Assembly: GCF_024498175.1 (NCBI RefSeq)
Contig: NZ_CP101823.1
Span: forward strand, 744,001-808,000
Reading direction: 5' to 3'
DNA: 64,000 nt
Origin: Haloplanus salinarum
Lineage (GTDB): Archaea; Halobacteriota; Halobacteria; Halobacteriales; Haloferacaceae
The notes beneath the pieces are model-generated. The model had not been told where the DNA came from. It worked only from the letters and a program-made list of their open reading frames with translations, and searched no databases. This document shows, piece after piece, positions 50,139-58,582 of this stretch; position 1 is the stretch's first letter; every line of letters begins with the position of its first letter. Both the position numbers and the translations under genes were made by a program.

Positions 50139-51257
50139 TTACGACAGGTCGATAGCGAAGAGCCGTTCGTTGTTCGCCGCGTAGAGGAGATTCTCCCCCG
50201 CGACGACCGTCCCGACGACGCTGTTCGTCTCAAGTTGCCACAGGGTTTCACCCGTCCGCGAGAACGCATAGACGTGGTTGTCGTTCGATCCAGCGTACAC
50301 CACGTCGGCAGTCACGGCGGGTTCGTACACGGTGCTGTTCTCGTCCGTGAACGACCACCGTTCGGAGCCGTCCGAGCGGTCGAGCACGACGAGCGTCCCG
50401 TGCTCCCGTCCGCTACAGCCGAGATACACCGAATCGCCGTCGACGACTGGACGTGTTCCACGTTTCGGTGACGGCGTGTCGACTGCCCATCGAACGGAGC
50501 CGTCCACACGGTTCAGCGCAAACAGTCTCCCTGTCCGTCCCGGCTCGGTCGACGTAGCCACGTAGACGGTGTCGTCCGCAACCGTCGGGCTCCGCGTCTC
50601 GGTATCGGTCCGATACTGCCACCGTCGCTCGCCATCGACGTCAAACGCTGTAACGACCCCGTCGACACGATTAGTGAAGACAACGCCGTTTGCCGTCGCG
50701 GCCGGTGTCGTGAGACGGTCACCGCTCGTATCCGCCCGCCAGACGACATCACCACTGTCGGTATCGATGGCGAGTAGATCCTCGGCATTGGCGTACACCT
50801 GCCCGTCGCCGACGCCGACACCCTGTCTGAGTGATGATCCGACGAACCAAGCCTGTTTGCCGTCCGAGCGCCGGAGGGCACGGAGTCCGTCGCAACCGGG
50901 AACGTAGATTCGGTCCGTATCGACGGTGATGTCACTGCCGAGACAGAGCTGCCGATCGAAGTCGCTCTCGCTGTACTCGGCTGTCCACTGTGAGCTCCCA
51001 TCGGTAGCTGACAGCGCGTGGAGCGTCAGTCGGTCCATGACGTAGAGTGTCTCCCCGTCGAGGAGCGGTCGGCCACGAATACTCTTGCGCCAGCGGATCC
51101 GATCGGAGGATGGGCCAGACTCACCGATACACCCGGAACCAATACCAGCGAAGAGGATACCGAAGGACTGGAGGGCAGTTCTGCGGGAAACCGGAGACTG
51201 AGACTTGAGCCGTCCGGATTCAGTATCCGGTCGGTCGGCAGGCTTTCATGGAGACAT
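50139..51257 (-). pseudogene. PQQ-propeller Tat lipoprotein gene interrupted by in-frame TGA at codon 4
   Basis: The ATG at 51257-51255 shares its A with the upstream gene's TGA (TGATG coupling). It reads Met-Ser-Pro and then TGA (51248-51246), after which the same frame runs open for 369 codons: a Tat lipoprotein signal (SPVSRRTALQSFGILFAGIG, then a lipobox Cys) and blades such as HALSATDGSSQW, LAIDTSGDVVWRA-like and VVLDRSDGSERWSF. No other in-frame ATG, GTG or TTG exists before the signal. A single C-to-T change (CGA to TGA) would explain it. Translation from the internal ATG at 51038 would lack the signal. Either a very recent pseudogene or a sequence variant. Confidence 0.75.
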
Positions 51258-51655
51258 CATTCTTTGTCTTCGTCGGTCTCGAGTCGATAGTGTGTCGTCG
51301 TTCCAGCGCTCGTCTCGATATCTTTCGTCGCAACCGCACCTTCGGCAGCCCGTTCATCGAGCGCCCCGTGGATATCGTCGATCAGCATTCCACTTGCGAC
51401 GATGTCGCGCGCGACGTCAGCCAGTTGGTCCTGAATCTCAGTTAGTACGTCGCGGATTTTCTCAGGACGGGCGTCGTTACCGAAGTCGACACCACGAATG
51501 ACTTCGGTTTTCGCGTACGCATTGTCGGCGTTTTCCGAGAGGAACGCGACGGGCAACCTCTTTTCATCGTCGTATTCGCCGACAGGGGTAGTTCCCACCA
51601 CCGATCCGCTGTCCGCTCGGGCACCGCTGTCCCACTCGATATCGGAGAGTGGCAT
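51257..51655 (-). CDS. Hypothetical acidic protein coupled to the PQQ-propeller gene
   Basis: A 132-residue acidic protein from ATG 51655 (MPLSDIEWDSGARADSGSVV). The middle is helical (EKIRDVLTEIQDQLADVARDIV) and the end is beta-like (TTTHYRLETDEDKE). No signal or membrane helix. The stop overlaps the next gene's ATG. A dyad TGTCGG/CCGACA (51659-51676) directly precedes the start codon. No family recognised. Confidence 0.55.
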   Translation of the reverse strand: MPLSDIEWDSGARADSGSVVGTTPVGEYDDEKRLPVAFLSENADNAYAKTEVIRGVDFGNDARPEKIRDVLTEIQDQLADVARDIVASGMLIDDIHGALDERAAEGAVATKDIETSAGTTTHYRLETDEDKE

Positions 51656-51763
51656 AGTTGTCGGTGTGTGCCGACACAATTCAGCGTATCTCACTGTTTC
51701 TCATATCGTAACTTGGTGATAATTCTCACGGACGAAACAGCCACGAAGAGTACCACAAGGCGG

Positions 51764-51904
51764 TCAGCTCTCGAAAGAGACAGTGTAGAGTTGGAGGTGA
51801 GTCAGGGCCTTCCGAGTGGTATGTGCTACGGCACTGCCGATCGCTCCGATCGCAACTACGCCCGTGAGTAGCGTCACGGCGTTCCATCGTGTGATGGAGA
51901 GCAT
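51764..51904 (-). CDS. Possible 46-aa membrane protein
   Basis: The minus strand from ATG 51904 encodes MLSITRWNAVTLLTGVVAIG then AIGSAVAHTTRKALTHLQ and a tail ending SFES. One hydrophobic helix (about 8-28). Short, no family, no certain promoter; the only gene candidate in the gap 51656-52026. Confidence 0.35.
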   Translation of the reverse strand: MLSITRWNAVTLLTGVVAIGAIGSAVAHTTRKALTHLQLYTVSFES

Positions 51905-52026
51905 CAGGTCCGGCTTCAGCTACGGTACGTATACGAAACCGGGAGTACGATGAGTTCCGATTAGTGCGCTAAAATCAGCGTTTGAGCCTACGCTATTCTT
52001 TCGTTGTTTGGATGTAACGTTCAGAT

Positions 52027-52401
52027 ATGCCCTCCCCACGAGGTAGAGATGACCACCCGTCTCGTAACCGACAGGAGTCAGAACGGGTCGTCGACTCCAC
52101 AGCAGACAGCAATGAAGATATCCTGATTCGGAACTACGATCATCGCAATGGATACGATCTCCATTTGACTGTCATCACGCATCCGGATAACACGACGTTT
52201 CAGAAACGATACTACCTCCCACCAGGAGCGGTCGTCAGTGAGTGTGATCTACTTCCAAGTATCGACTGTGAGATCACTGCTGTCCTCGATAACGTGCAAG
52301 AAGCATCCAGACACTGTCGGATTGATTCGTCCCCAGATCACACGGCCGTTATCGAGATCGGAAATGGAACTCTCAGCCTGACTGAGGGCCTCTATGCCTG
52401 A
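52027..52401 (+). CDS. Hypothetical beta-rich protein
   Basis: A 124-residue protein. After a hydrophilic N-terminus, strands are apparent in ILIRNYDHRNGYDLHLTVIT, TTFQKRYYLPPGAVV and CEITAVLDNV, as in small secreted-type beta sandwiches, but no signal peptide is visible. No family recognised. It begins 6 nt after a TATA-poor stretch with TTTGGATGTAACG. Confidence 0.55.
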   Translation: MPSPRGRDDHPSRNRQESERVVDSTADSNEDILIRNYDHRNGYDLHLTVITHPDNTTFQKRYYLPPGAVVSECDLLPSIDCEITAVLDNVQEASRHCRIDSSPDHTAVIEIGNGTLSLTEGLYA

Positions 52402-52503
52402 CCGATGTACAGCAACTATCGCCCGTCAATCATCGAGCTCGTGGATCGGCGGACGAGATCCGTCGGCCGCGACGAGACAGCACGGTGACTCAACGAGCCA
52501 GAT

Positions 52504-52611
52504 ATGAGCAAGGCACCTTCCGAGGATGGGAACGATCCGGATCGCGAAGAAAGCGAAATCAACGAAAGACTGGATCGGGTCATCAACTTGCTCGCAACGT
52601 ATCTGCCGTGA
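52504..52611 (+). CDS. Possible 35-aa acidic peptide
   Basis: ATG 52504 to TGA 52611 encodes MSKAPSEDGNDPDREESEIN and an amphipathic helix (ERLDRVINLLATYLP) that could form a coiled coil. Such tiny acidic helical proteins occur in haloarchaea, but support here is only composition. Confidence 0.3.
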   Translation: MSKAPSEDGNDPDREESEINERLDRVINLLATYLP

Positions 52612-52725
52612 GTTGTCAGAGCAGAGGATTGGTTAGTACAAGAGCCACGTGGCGCGTTGCACGCCAGTGGCTTCGTGGCTTTTACAAATCGTCTTCAGTT
52701 CGTGCCTGTCGAACGGGATGTTGCG

Positions 52726-53235
52726 ATGACCGATAGCTCCGATTTTGGTATTGATGGACCAGACACGCTTCGGAGTGATTTGGTACTCCTTCTGTTGGGC
52801 CTCGGGATAACCGGTTATGGTGCGTACGACTATGTTCAGCAGTCGGATGCAATACGGAACGCGGTCGAAGTCGATGCCACTATGACCGAGGTCGATGTTG
52901 TAACGGAAAGCCACCTTGGCGGGTGATCGGGACGAGGGGTTCATTACGAACCCCGTGTCGAGTTCACGTACGAATATCAGGGCACGACATACACCGGAAC
53001 GAACGTCTACCCCGCCGATATCGGTCCTGAATACGACCAACGGTCGAACGCCGAGTCAGTCGTCGGCGAGTACCAAGAAGGAACGTCCGTCACTGCGTAC
53101 GTCGACGCGACAGATCCGAGCCACGCCTTCTTGAGGAACAAAACGTCGAACGAGCCCCTGATAGCGGCCGGAATCAGTGTTGTGATATCACTTCTGGGTT
53201 CGGCATCGACCGTCAAAAAGTACCGGAGTCACTGA
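52726..53235 (+). pseudogene. DUF3592-like membrane protein gene interrupted by in-frame TGA
   Basis: ATG 52726 opens MTDSSDFGIDGPDTLRSD and a membrane helix (about 18-36), running to TGA at 52924-52926 (codon 67). The same frame then continues open for 102 codons: GVHYEPRVEFTYEYQGTTYT, VGEYQEGTSVTAYVDATDPS and a second membrane helix, the pattern of a DUF3592 protein. There is no frameshift; one C-to-T change (CGA to TGA) would explain it. The second part alone has no start. Confidence 0.7.
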
Positions 53236-53255
53236 ACCCACTCCGATCTTGTTAT

Positions 53256-53714
53256 TCAGTGTTCTCCCTCGTCATCTCGTGATTGAGCGCGGCGATAGCT
53301 CCGAATAAACGCGTACAACAGTCCAACGAATGCACCGATACCGAATACGGCGGGACCGACGCTCATCGAAATCTCGGTTGGTGATGACGAGAAGACAAAC
53401 AGGAAGGTGAACGTGTCGGGCGTGCCGAGCGTCAGAGAGTCGATACCGAGTGGGTCCAGAACGAGTGGTCCGACCACTGCCAACACGAGAAACACGCTGA
53501 CGACGGCGACTGCCGCGCTGGCAAGCCCGTCCCAGACGACGGCCGTCACCGACACTGTACCCCGACGGTCGCTCACCCGTCCAAGGATCCGGACGCCAGT
53601 ATAGTGGTCCTCTAGGCGGACGTCTCTGGGGAAGGCGAGCAACGTGAGCGTCATCCAGAGATCGGCAATCGCCCCCGCAGCGTTCGCAGCTAAGGAACGA
53701 TGAGCCATCCCCAT
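53256..53714 (-). CDS. Membrane protein, two or three helices
   Basis: A 152-residue protein from ATG 53714 (MGMAHRSLAANAAGAIADLW). Hydrophobic segments lie near 60-88 (AAVAVVSVFLVLAVVGPLVL) and 115-138. A start at 53708 or 53774 is also possible. No family recognised. Convergent with the interrupted DUF3592 gene. Confidence 0.55.
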   Translation of the reverse strand: MGMAHRSLAANAAGAIADLWMTLTLLAFPRDVRLEDHYTGVRILGRVSDRRGTVSVTAVVWDGLASAAVAVVSVFLVLAVVGPLVLDPLGIDSLTLGTPDTFTFLFVFSSSPTEISMSVGPAVFGIGAFVGLLYAFIRSYRRAQSRDDEGEH

Positions 53715-53827
53715 TCGAAGACGAGCATCAATGAGACGCCGACAGCAGTCAGCACGACCACCGAAACATATCACTAGTTGAGGTTTTCAACAAGGCCGAA
53801 TAGTTCTATGGCACCCCCGTCGATATT

Positions 53828-53989
53828 CTATTGAGATTCGAACACAGCGATCAAGACAAGAATTGTACCGACCATTCCGAGTACGAACGCGACGATATCA
53901 TATGGCGGCACTTCTCCGAACAATGTCCCGAGAAGCAAGCCGATAAGAGTAACCTGAAGACCAAGTAGGCCTTTCTGTATGGTATCCAC
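53828..53989 (-). CDS. 53-aa two-helix membrane protein
   Basis: From GTG 53989 the minus strand encodes VDTIQKGLLGLQVTLIGLLL, a short loop (FGEVPPYD), and VAFVLGMVGTILVLIAVFES. Two helices with a charged loop are typical of tiny haloarchaeal membrane proteins. No function known. Confidence 0.5.
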   Translation of the reverse strand: MDTIQKGLLGLQVTLIGLLLGTLFGEVPPYDIVAFVLGMVGTILVLIAVFESQ

Positions 53990-54053
53990 GTGCGATGCTT
54001 ACTCTGTAGACCAATCAAACAAGGGTACGAGACTTGTTCTATGACAGCCTCAA

Positions 54054-54526
54054 GGATCTACTGGGATATCTCGATAGAGGATGTCAGCTGTTGCTGTGTT
54101 TCCAGCCCTGATTGGAAGCGGTTGAAGACTTCTGTTTGGTGCTGTGGGCAGGCCATGAGGGCGACTGCTCCGGTTTGGATCGGGATTACTGGTTGATGGA
54201 GATTGTAGTGTGTGAGCTGGCAACTGGGGCAGCGGATACCTCCAGCCGGCCGATGCTTGATGATGTCTGCTCTACCAGTAGTCGTGAGTTCGCAGATAGA
54301 AACGAACTGGTCAACATGGTCTCCGCAACCGATGATAGGGATGGTAAGCTGATCCAGAAGTAGGAAGGAAACACTGTCGTCGCGGCTGTGGAGAGCGGAC
54401 TCACAGTCCTCGCACTGGATGGGTGGATGGCCTTGGATGTCGTCGGGATCCGGATCGAGTAGCATCTGCTGGAGGCATACTGAGAGGTATACAAAGCGGT
54501 TGAGTCGCCATACAGGTAAGTTATAG
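54054..54526. repeat. Duplicated ~470-bp unit, copy 2
   Basis: Closely similar to 28988-29458 along its full length, including sequence upstream of the gene. The upstream end of the unit lies next to the 5'-truncated zinc-protein remnant at 54550, suggesting that insertion or recombination removed that gene's start. Confidence 0.8.
54058..54465 (-). CDS. Cysteine-rich putative zinc protein, duplicated gene copy 2
   Basis: A 135-residue version of the protein at 28990, with the same CEDCESALHS, IGCGDHVDQF, RCPSCQLTHYNLHQP and MACPQHQ clusters. An extra base in the 5' part puts the MPPxDAT start of copy 1 out of frame, so the likely start is MLLDPDPDDIQG at 54465; a longer frame reaches 54567. 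Substitutions between copies keep all Cys and most His, which suggests selection on the protein. Confidence 0.58.
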   Translation of the reverse strand: MLLDPDPDDIQGHPPIQCEDCESALHSRDDSVSFLLLDQLTIPIIGCGDHVDQFVSICELTTTGRADIIKHRPAGGIRCPSCQLTHYNLHQPVIPIQTGAVALMACPQHQTEVFNRFQSGLETQQQLTSSIEISQ

Positions 54527-54549
54527 GAACTTGTCACAGGCTCCCTCCT

Positions 54550-54709
54550 ATCCCTGATAACCGGCAAGACTCCGAAACACGGTCGATGTCTGGGGTGTGA
54601 TGAGAGTATTTCTGCTGCACAGATCTTAGTTGAATATGAGAAAGACGATGGGACGACTGGAATCTTGGCAGAGTGTCCAGTTTGCGATGATGTCGTAAGG
54701 TCCGAGTGA
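54550..54709 (+). pseudogene. 5'-truncated small zinc protein (DUF7837-like)
   Basis: The frame ending TGA at 54709 reads KTPKHGRCLGCDESISAAQI, then LVEYEKDDGTTGILAECPVC, DDVV. CxxC...LVEYE..DG...AECPxCxxVV fits a small haloarchaeal zinc-protein family (DUF7837 as I recall). No start codon exists before a TAG at about 54522, at the edge of the duplicated unit. Confidence 0.45.
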
Positions 54710-54778
54710 GCATTCAGGACTGCGTTGCGACAGTAGAATCAAGTGTTCTGCTCTATTATCCTGCTGAGAGGCCAACTA

Positions 54779-55201
54779 ATGGAGATTTCTGAAGAACTCG
54801 AATGTTTGTTTTCAGCCTCGATCGTAGAACAGGACGGGTCGTCCGTGATTGAGGTCCCCGAGCGCGAACTGCAACTGGGTGACTTACAGCAAGGAGAAAC
54901 ATATCGCGTCGCACTCGTATCTTCTCCGACACAGAGCGAGCCGGAACAGACCGAACAGGCTGAACCGGAATCACAGCAACAGCGTCAGCCACCGGAGCCA
55001 CCAGTTGAGGAAGGTGAGACTCGGGAAGTCGAGATCGAAGACCTCGGCGAACAGGGTGATGGCATCACTCGAGTTGAACGTGGCTTCGTCGTAATCGTGC
55101 CTGATACCAAAAAGAGTGAGCGAGTCAACATTGAGATCACCGATGTACGGCAAAACGTCGCTTTCGCTGAGGTCGTCGACCGGTTGAGTTACTACGAGTG
55201 A
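54779..55201 (+). CDS. TRAM-domain RNA-binding protein
   Basis: A 140-residue protein from ATG 54779. An N-terminal helix-strand region (MEISEELECLFSASIVEQDG) is followed by a Glu/Gln/Pro-rich linker (about 52-80) and a TRAM domain (about 82-138): VEIEDLGEQGDGITRVERGFVVIVPDTKKSERVNIEITDVRQNVAFAEVV. Stand-alone TRAM proteins in haloarchaea bind RNA as possible chaperones for cold or stress response. The linker is longer than in the usual 70-residue protein. Confidence 0.88.
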   Translation: MEISEELECLFSASIVEQDGSSVIEVPERELQLGDLQQGETYRVALVSSPTQSEPEQTEQAEPESQQQRQPPEPPVEEGETREVEIEDLGEQGDGITRVERGFVVIVPDTKKSERVNIEITDVRQNVAFAEVVDRLSYYE

Positions 55202-55279
55202 TTTCTCGCTGTGCGGTCACCGCACCTGAGAAGTGTTAGTATTCCGCTCCGATGACGCAGCGGATACGCACCGGCTACC

Positions 55280-55320
55280 TGCCAGAAATAGCGTGACCGA
55301 TACAGAGGGTGCATGCAGCA
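55280..55320. repeat. Dispersed ~50-nt intergenic repeat, copy 3
   Basis: Has GCCAGAAATAGCGTGACCGA followed by TACAGAGGGTGCATGCAGCA. The 20-nt core is identical to copy 1 (31204-31223 region). It sits between the convergent TRAM and LURP-like genes. Confidence 0.6.
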
Positions 55321-55409
55321 ATTAAACCGATATCGATTCACTGGGCGTGTGGCACAATCGGGGAAAATTGAGAGAGTAAGTCGGAGCTCTGAGGGCACAT
55401 CGATCTTGA

Positions 55410-56006
55410 TCAGTTTCCTTGAATTGCATCGATGACGACTGTTCCCGCCACGATTGGGTCAATGGGAACCGAACTGCTATCGCTAATCGTGATTTCGTAC
55501 TGGTCAAACACGGCGAAACCGCTCTCAATGGTCCCCACAGCAGTGCCTTCCGAATCAGTTATCTCGAACTTGTGCCCGATCCACTGGCCCACTGGCAGAA
55601 TCTTTCGACCCACAGTGATGAGTGAGCCACGTGAGTTGATTTCGGCGACAAGCGACTCGTCCTCAGAGTCGCGGATTCGCCAGGTATCTTGGAAGAGCGA
55701 AAAGTCGTTGTCCAGAACGACGAGTTCTTTCCCGGTCTGGCTATCTGTGAGTAGATAGTCACCGGCGATGTCCCAATTACCGCTGGCCTCGACAGTAAAT
55801 AATTCAGTTCCGTCGGTGCCGAGGAAGGGGAAGGTATCGTTTCCCTCGTACATCTGGTGGGTGCAGCGGAAGATCGTGTCACCAGTGACGTCTCTGGCTT
55901 CATATTCAGGCTGGAAGTTCTCGTCCGTTCCCGTCTGTTCAACGGTATACTGACTGCCAGAGAGATCGAGGGCAGTAGTCTCGTATTGTTGTGGTTCTCT
56001 CATCAT
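55410..56006 (-). CDS. LURP-one-related / scramblase-like beta-barrel protein
   Basis: A 198-residue protein. The repeated strand pattern YEARDVTGDTIFRCTHQ, LLTDSQTGKELVVLDNDFSLFQDTWRI, KFEITDSEGTAVGTIESG and DQYEITISD fits the tubby-like/LURP-one fold (12-strand barrel around a helix). These proteins may bind lipids; archaeal function is unknown. The C-terminal DPIVAGTVVIDAIQG forms the central hydrophobic helix. Confidence 0.78.
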   Translation of the reverse strand: MMREPQQYETTALDLSGSQYTVEQTGTDENFQPEYEARDVTGDTIFRCTHQMYEGNDTFPFLGTDGTELFTVEASGNWDIAGDYLLTDSQTGKELVVLDNDFSLFQDTWRIRDSEDESLVAEINSRGSLITVGRKILPVGQWIGHKFEITDSEGTAVGTIESGFAVFDQYEITISDSSSVPIDPIVAGTVVIDAIQGN

Positions 56007-56209
56007 TCGAGATTTTTTGCAGGAGACATAATTAAATCCGGGACAACAGTTTCAACGTGAACAATGGACCGATCTAGAGAACTGAATGGACCAACTCCTG
56101 AAACAGCTTGAGTAAAGGTGTGCTTCGTAGTGATTACTCTCGCCGACCACCAGGGGTCTACTGATACTGTTTGACCGTTTCGCGCGTGTAGCAACAGTGT
56201 CTCGGACAA

Positions 56210-56266
56210 CTACTCAATTTCTGTCAGTAGCGGCGATATCGATACAGAGGATGTAGTCAGCAGCGG
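56210..56266. repeat. Dispersed ~50-nt intergenic repeat, copy 4
   Basis: A diverged copy: CTACTCAATTTCTGTCAGTA, then GATATCGATACAGAGGATG. It lies in the 335-nt gap (56007-56341) between divergent LURP-like and creatininase genes; the remainder of that gap shows no gene. Confidence 0.5.
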
Positions 56267-56341
56267 ATTCCTTGAATCTCCGAGCACAGTAGCTCTACGA
56301 TTTCACAAGATTTTCACGTTCGTCGTGACCAGCGGGAGCGT

Positions 56342-57100
56342 ATGTCTTTTCGCCGATCAGTAACCCTCGAGGAGATGGTATGGCCAGCTGTCGAATCCAC
56401 TCTCGAAAACGGCAATCGAACGGCGATTGTCGCCGTCGGTTCGATCGAACAACACGGCCCTCACCTGCCGTTGAACATGGATACGCTGGACGGTGACGAA
56501 CTCTCACGTCGCATCGCGTCGGAACTGGGCGATGCCATCGCTGCTCCAACAATCCGCCCTGGGTGTTCAGGTCATCATATGGAGTTTCCCGGGACGATTA
56601 CGGTCCCCCCGGAGACACTCATGGACGTAATCCGGTCGTACTGTCGGTCTCTCGACGAGCACGGGTTCGAGCATATCGCTCTCGTCCCGACGCACGGTGG
56701 AAACTTCGGTCCGGTGAAGACTGTGGCCCCAGAAATCGCCCGCGAAATCGATGCCGCTGTGATTCCGCTTGCCGATCTCGATGAACACATGCAATTGCTG
56801 AACGAGGGACTCAGTAGGGCTGGCATCGAGTACGACCAAGACGTGATTCACGCCGGAGCTGCCGAGACGGCGATAATGTTAGCAATCAATGAAGACCTCG
56901 TCAGGATGGATGCCCTCGACCCCGGGCCAGAAGGAGAATTCTCCCCAGCACGCCTGCTCAGCGAGGGCTTCAAGTCAATCACCGAGAACGGTGTTCTCGG
57001 CGACCCGACCGAAGCGACTGCCGAGGCAGGAGAAATAGTCATCGAGACGGTCGTAGAGAAGTACGCCGAGCACATCAAAACCGAGCGCAGGGCAGTCTAA
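56342..57100 (+). CDS. Creatininase-family amidohydrolase
   Basis: A 252-residue enzyme of the creatininase/MftE superfamily. Metal ligands are visible: Glu and His in VGSIEQHGPHLPLNMDTLD, His in GCSGHHMEFPGTITV, VPTHGGNFGPVKTVAPEIA and Glu in AGAAETAIML. Members hydrolyse creatinine, formamidopyrimidines in riboflavin/F420 synthesis, or peptides in mycofactocin synthesis; the substrate here is not evident since no pathway genes adjoin. Length typical. Confidence 0.9.
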   Translation: MSFRRSVTLEEMVWPAVESTLENGNRTAIVAVGSIEQHGPHLPLNMDTLDGDELSRRIASELGDAIAAPTIRPGCSGHHMEFPGTITVPPETLMDVIRSYCRSLDEHGFEHIALVPTHGGNFGPVKTVAPEIAREIDAAVIPLADLDEHMQLLNEGLSRAGIEYDQDVIHAGAAETAIMLAINEDLVRMDALDPGPEGEFSPARLLSEGFKSITENGVLGDPTEATAEAGEIVIETVVEKYAEHIKTERRAV

Positions 57101-57908
57101 TTCGAAGCTTCTGTCTGAGAGATACGCGCTCTGCATTCAGCAATCCTCCAAATTGTATCAGACATCGAGGAGTTCGATTCGGAGAATCAGCTCTGATTGC
57201 TGGTGTATCGCAGATGTGTGTCTACTAGTCTGTTCTGGATGTGGAACGCCCGTAATTAACTGCCACCAGTAGATCCCAAGATCGAACCACGACCTAGGAA
57301 CTTCGTTTATGGGTAGTATTGGAGGGTTCTCGGATAGGCTTCGTCGGAACCCTCACTCGGCGACAGTACGGAGCCTCGTAACCACTCCCAACTGTCGAAG
57401 TTGCTGGGGCCCAGTTGATCGCAGCCGAGAGACATCAACGACCCAATGATTAGCAGCCATGCGCCACGCCGTAGAGACAGCGAACCAGAGGACGAAACCG
57501 CCGTCGGTCGGAATCGTTCGGTAGCTGAACGAAAGCAACGACATCGTGGTCAGAGACGATGATCTCAACGATCACCCCGCCGTTGTCGTGCGATTACGAT
57601 CGAGAAATCGGCGATGGGCGCTGCAGGCGCTCGTTCGCTCGGTGAACGAAGTCCCTTGCTGGGCCTGAACCGATCGAAATCGAAGGGAACTGAACACACT
57701 GAAGATCACTGCTGGGAAGATGTCACGGTCGCCTCGTCAGTGCTGTCGCCGGGTAGCTGATCAGCCGTGAGGACAGCGAACTTGGTGGAAGCGTAGCGAG
57801 CACACACAGAACCGACTCAGAGCAACCCCGAAGAGTTGATTGCTGCCGTGCACCCCGGCCCGATCATGGACCACAGACTCATGTTCGTCATCCACGAAGG
57901 GAGAATCG
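57101..57908. other. 808-nt gap with a possible transposase remnant
   Basis: No intact gene. The minus strand at 57353-57568 reads SYRTIPTDGGFVLWFAVSTA, then WRMAANHWVVDVSRL, which could be the decayed C-terminus of an IS4/ISH3-like transposase, but the match is weak. The 57570-57908 part carries no recognisable signal. It marks the junction from the lower-GC accessory region to the high-GC hydrogenase block. Confidence 0.3.
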
Positions 57909-58481
57909 ATGACCGACCGAGATGACGATGCGGACGCGGACACCTCGGACGCGGACCGCCCTGAGGACGATCAAAAAACCAACGTCGACGTCTCGGATGC
58001 GGGGACGGTCGAGCCGAAAGACCCGACCTGGGAGAAGCCGTCGGTGGACGACATTCCCGAATTCGAGACTGGCGGTCGGGGCCGCTCATACGAGATGCAG
58101 TCGGACGTGACGGCAGGCAAACCGAACGACGCCCGGACGCCGGACTCAACGCGACTCGGCGGAACTGACACCGAAGCGTACATCTCGGCACTGGAACTGT
58201 GTGCGCGCTTGCCCGACGAGTTGCGCCTGCCCGAGCAGGCGGCCGACATCGTGCCGACCGCGTTCGAGGCCGAACTGGAACAGGAGATTCAGGCCTTCGC
58301 CGCCACGGAGTTCGACAACCCGACGCCACACGTCGAAACGCTCTGCTTCGTCGAGGCCGACGGCGACATCTGGTTGAAACTCCGGCTCGGTGCTCCGCTC
58401 GAGACGTTCGACCAGCTGGCCGATCGGACCGTGGAGCTGCGGGAGTACGCGCTCGAAGAGCTGGATTCGTTTCTCGAGTGA
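57909..58481 (+). CDS. Acidic conserved hypothetical protein
   Basis: A 190-residue protein from ATG 57909. Residues 1-75 are a very acidic disordered tail (DDDADADTSDADRPEDD) with PKDPTWEKPSVDDIPEFETGGRGRSYE. Residues 90-190 form a globular region: LELCARLPDELRLPEQAADI and TLCFVEADGDIWLKLRLGAP. No family name recognised. The layout (acidic leader plus PEFE motif plus small domain) recurs in haloarchaeal proteins of unknown function. Confidence 0.65.
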   Translation: MTDRDDDADADTSDADRPEDDQKTNVDVSDAGTVEPKDPTWEKPSVDDIPEFETGGRGRSYEMQSDVTAGKPNDARTPDSTRLGGTDTEAYISALELCARLPDELRLPEQAADIVPTAFEAELEQEIQAFAATEFDNPTPHVETLCFVEADGDIWLKLRLGAPLETFDQLADRTVELREYALEELDSFLE

Positions 58482-58582
58482 GGCTGGGCGTCGCTGCCGA
58501 TCACCGGTCGAGACCTACCACGTCAGGCGATCGTGTCGTGACCGTCCGGCCACGTGGCACAGGCTACTGCCCCCGACGCTCG

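Noticed and set aside
51659-51676. TGTCGG/CCGACA hairpin before the gene at 51655 as a member of the TTGTC-N4-GACAA family
   Set aside because: Arms and spacing differ (6-bp arms, 6-nt spacer) and it sits directly at the start codon; similarity is superficial.
46051-52926. Selenocysteine or pyrrolysine-type recoding at the two in-frame TGA codons
   Set aside because: Haloarchaea are not known to insert selenocysteine, the positions (signal leader, surface loop) are not catalytic, and no SECIS-like hairpin was seen; nonsense mutation is simpler.
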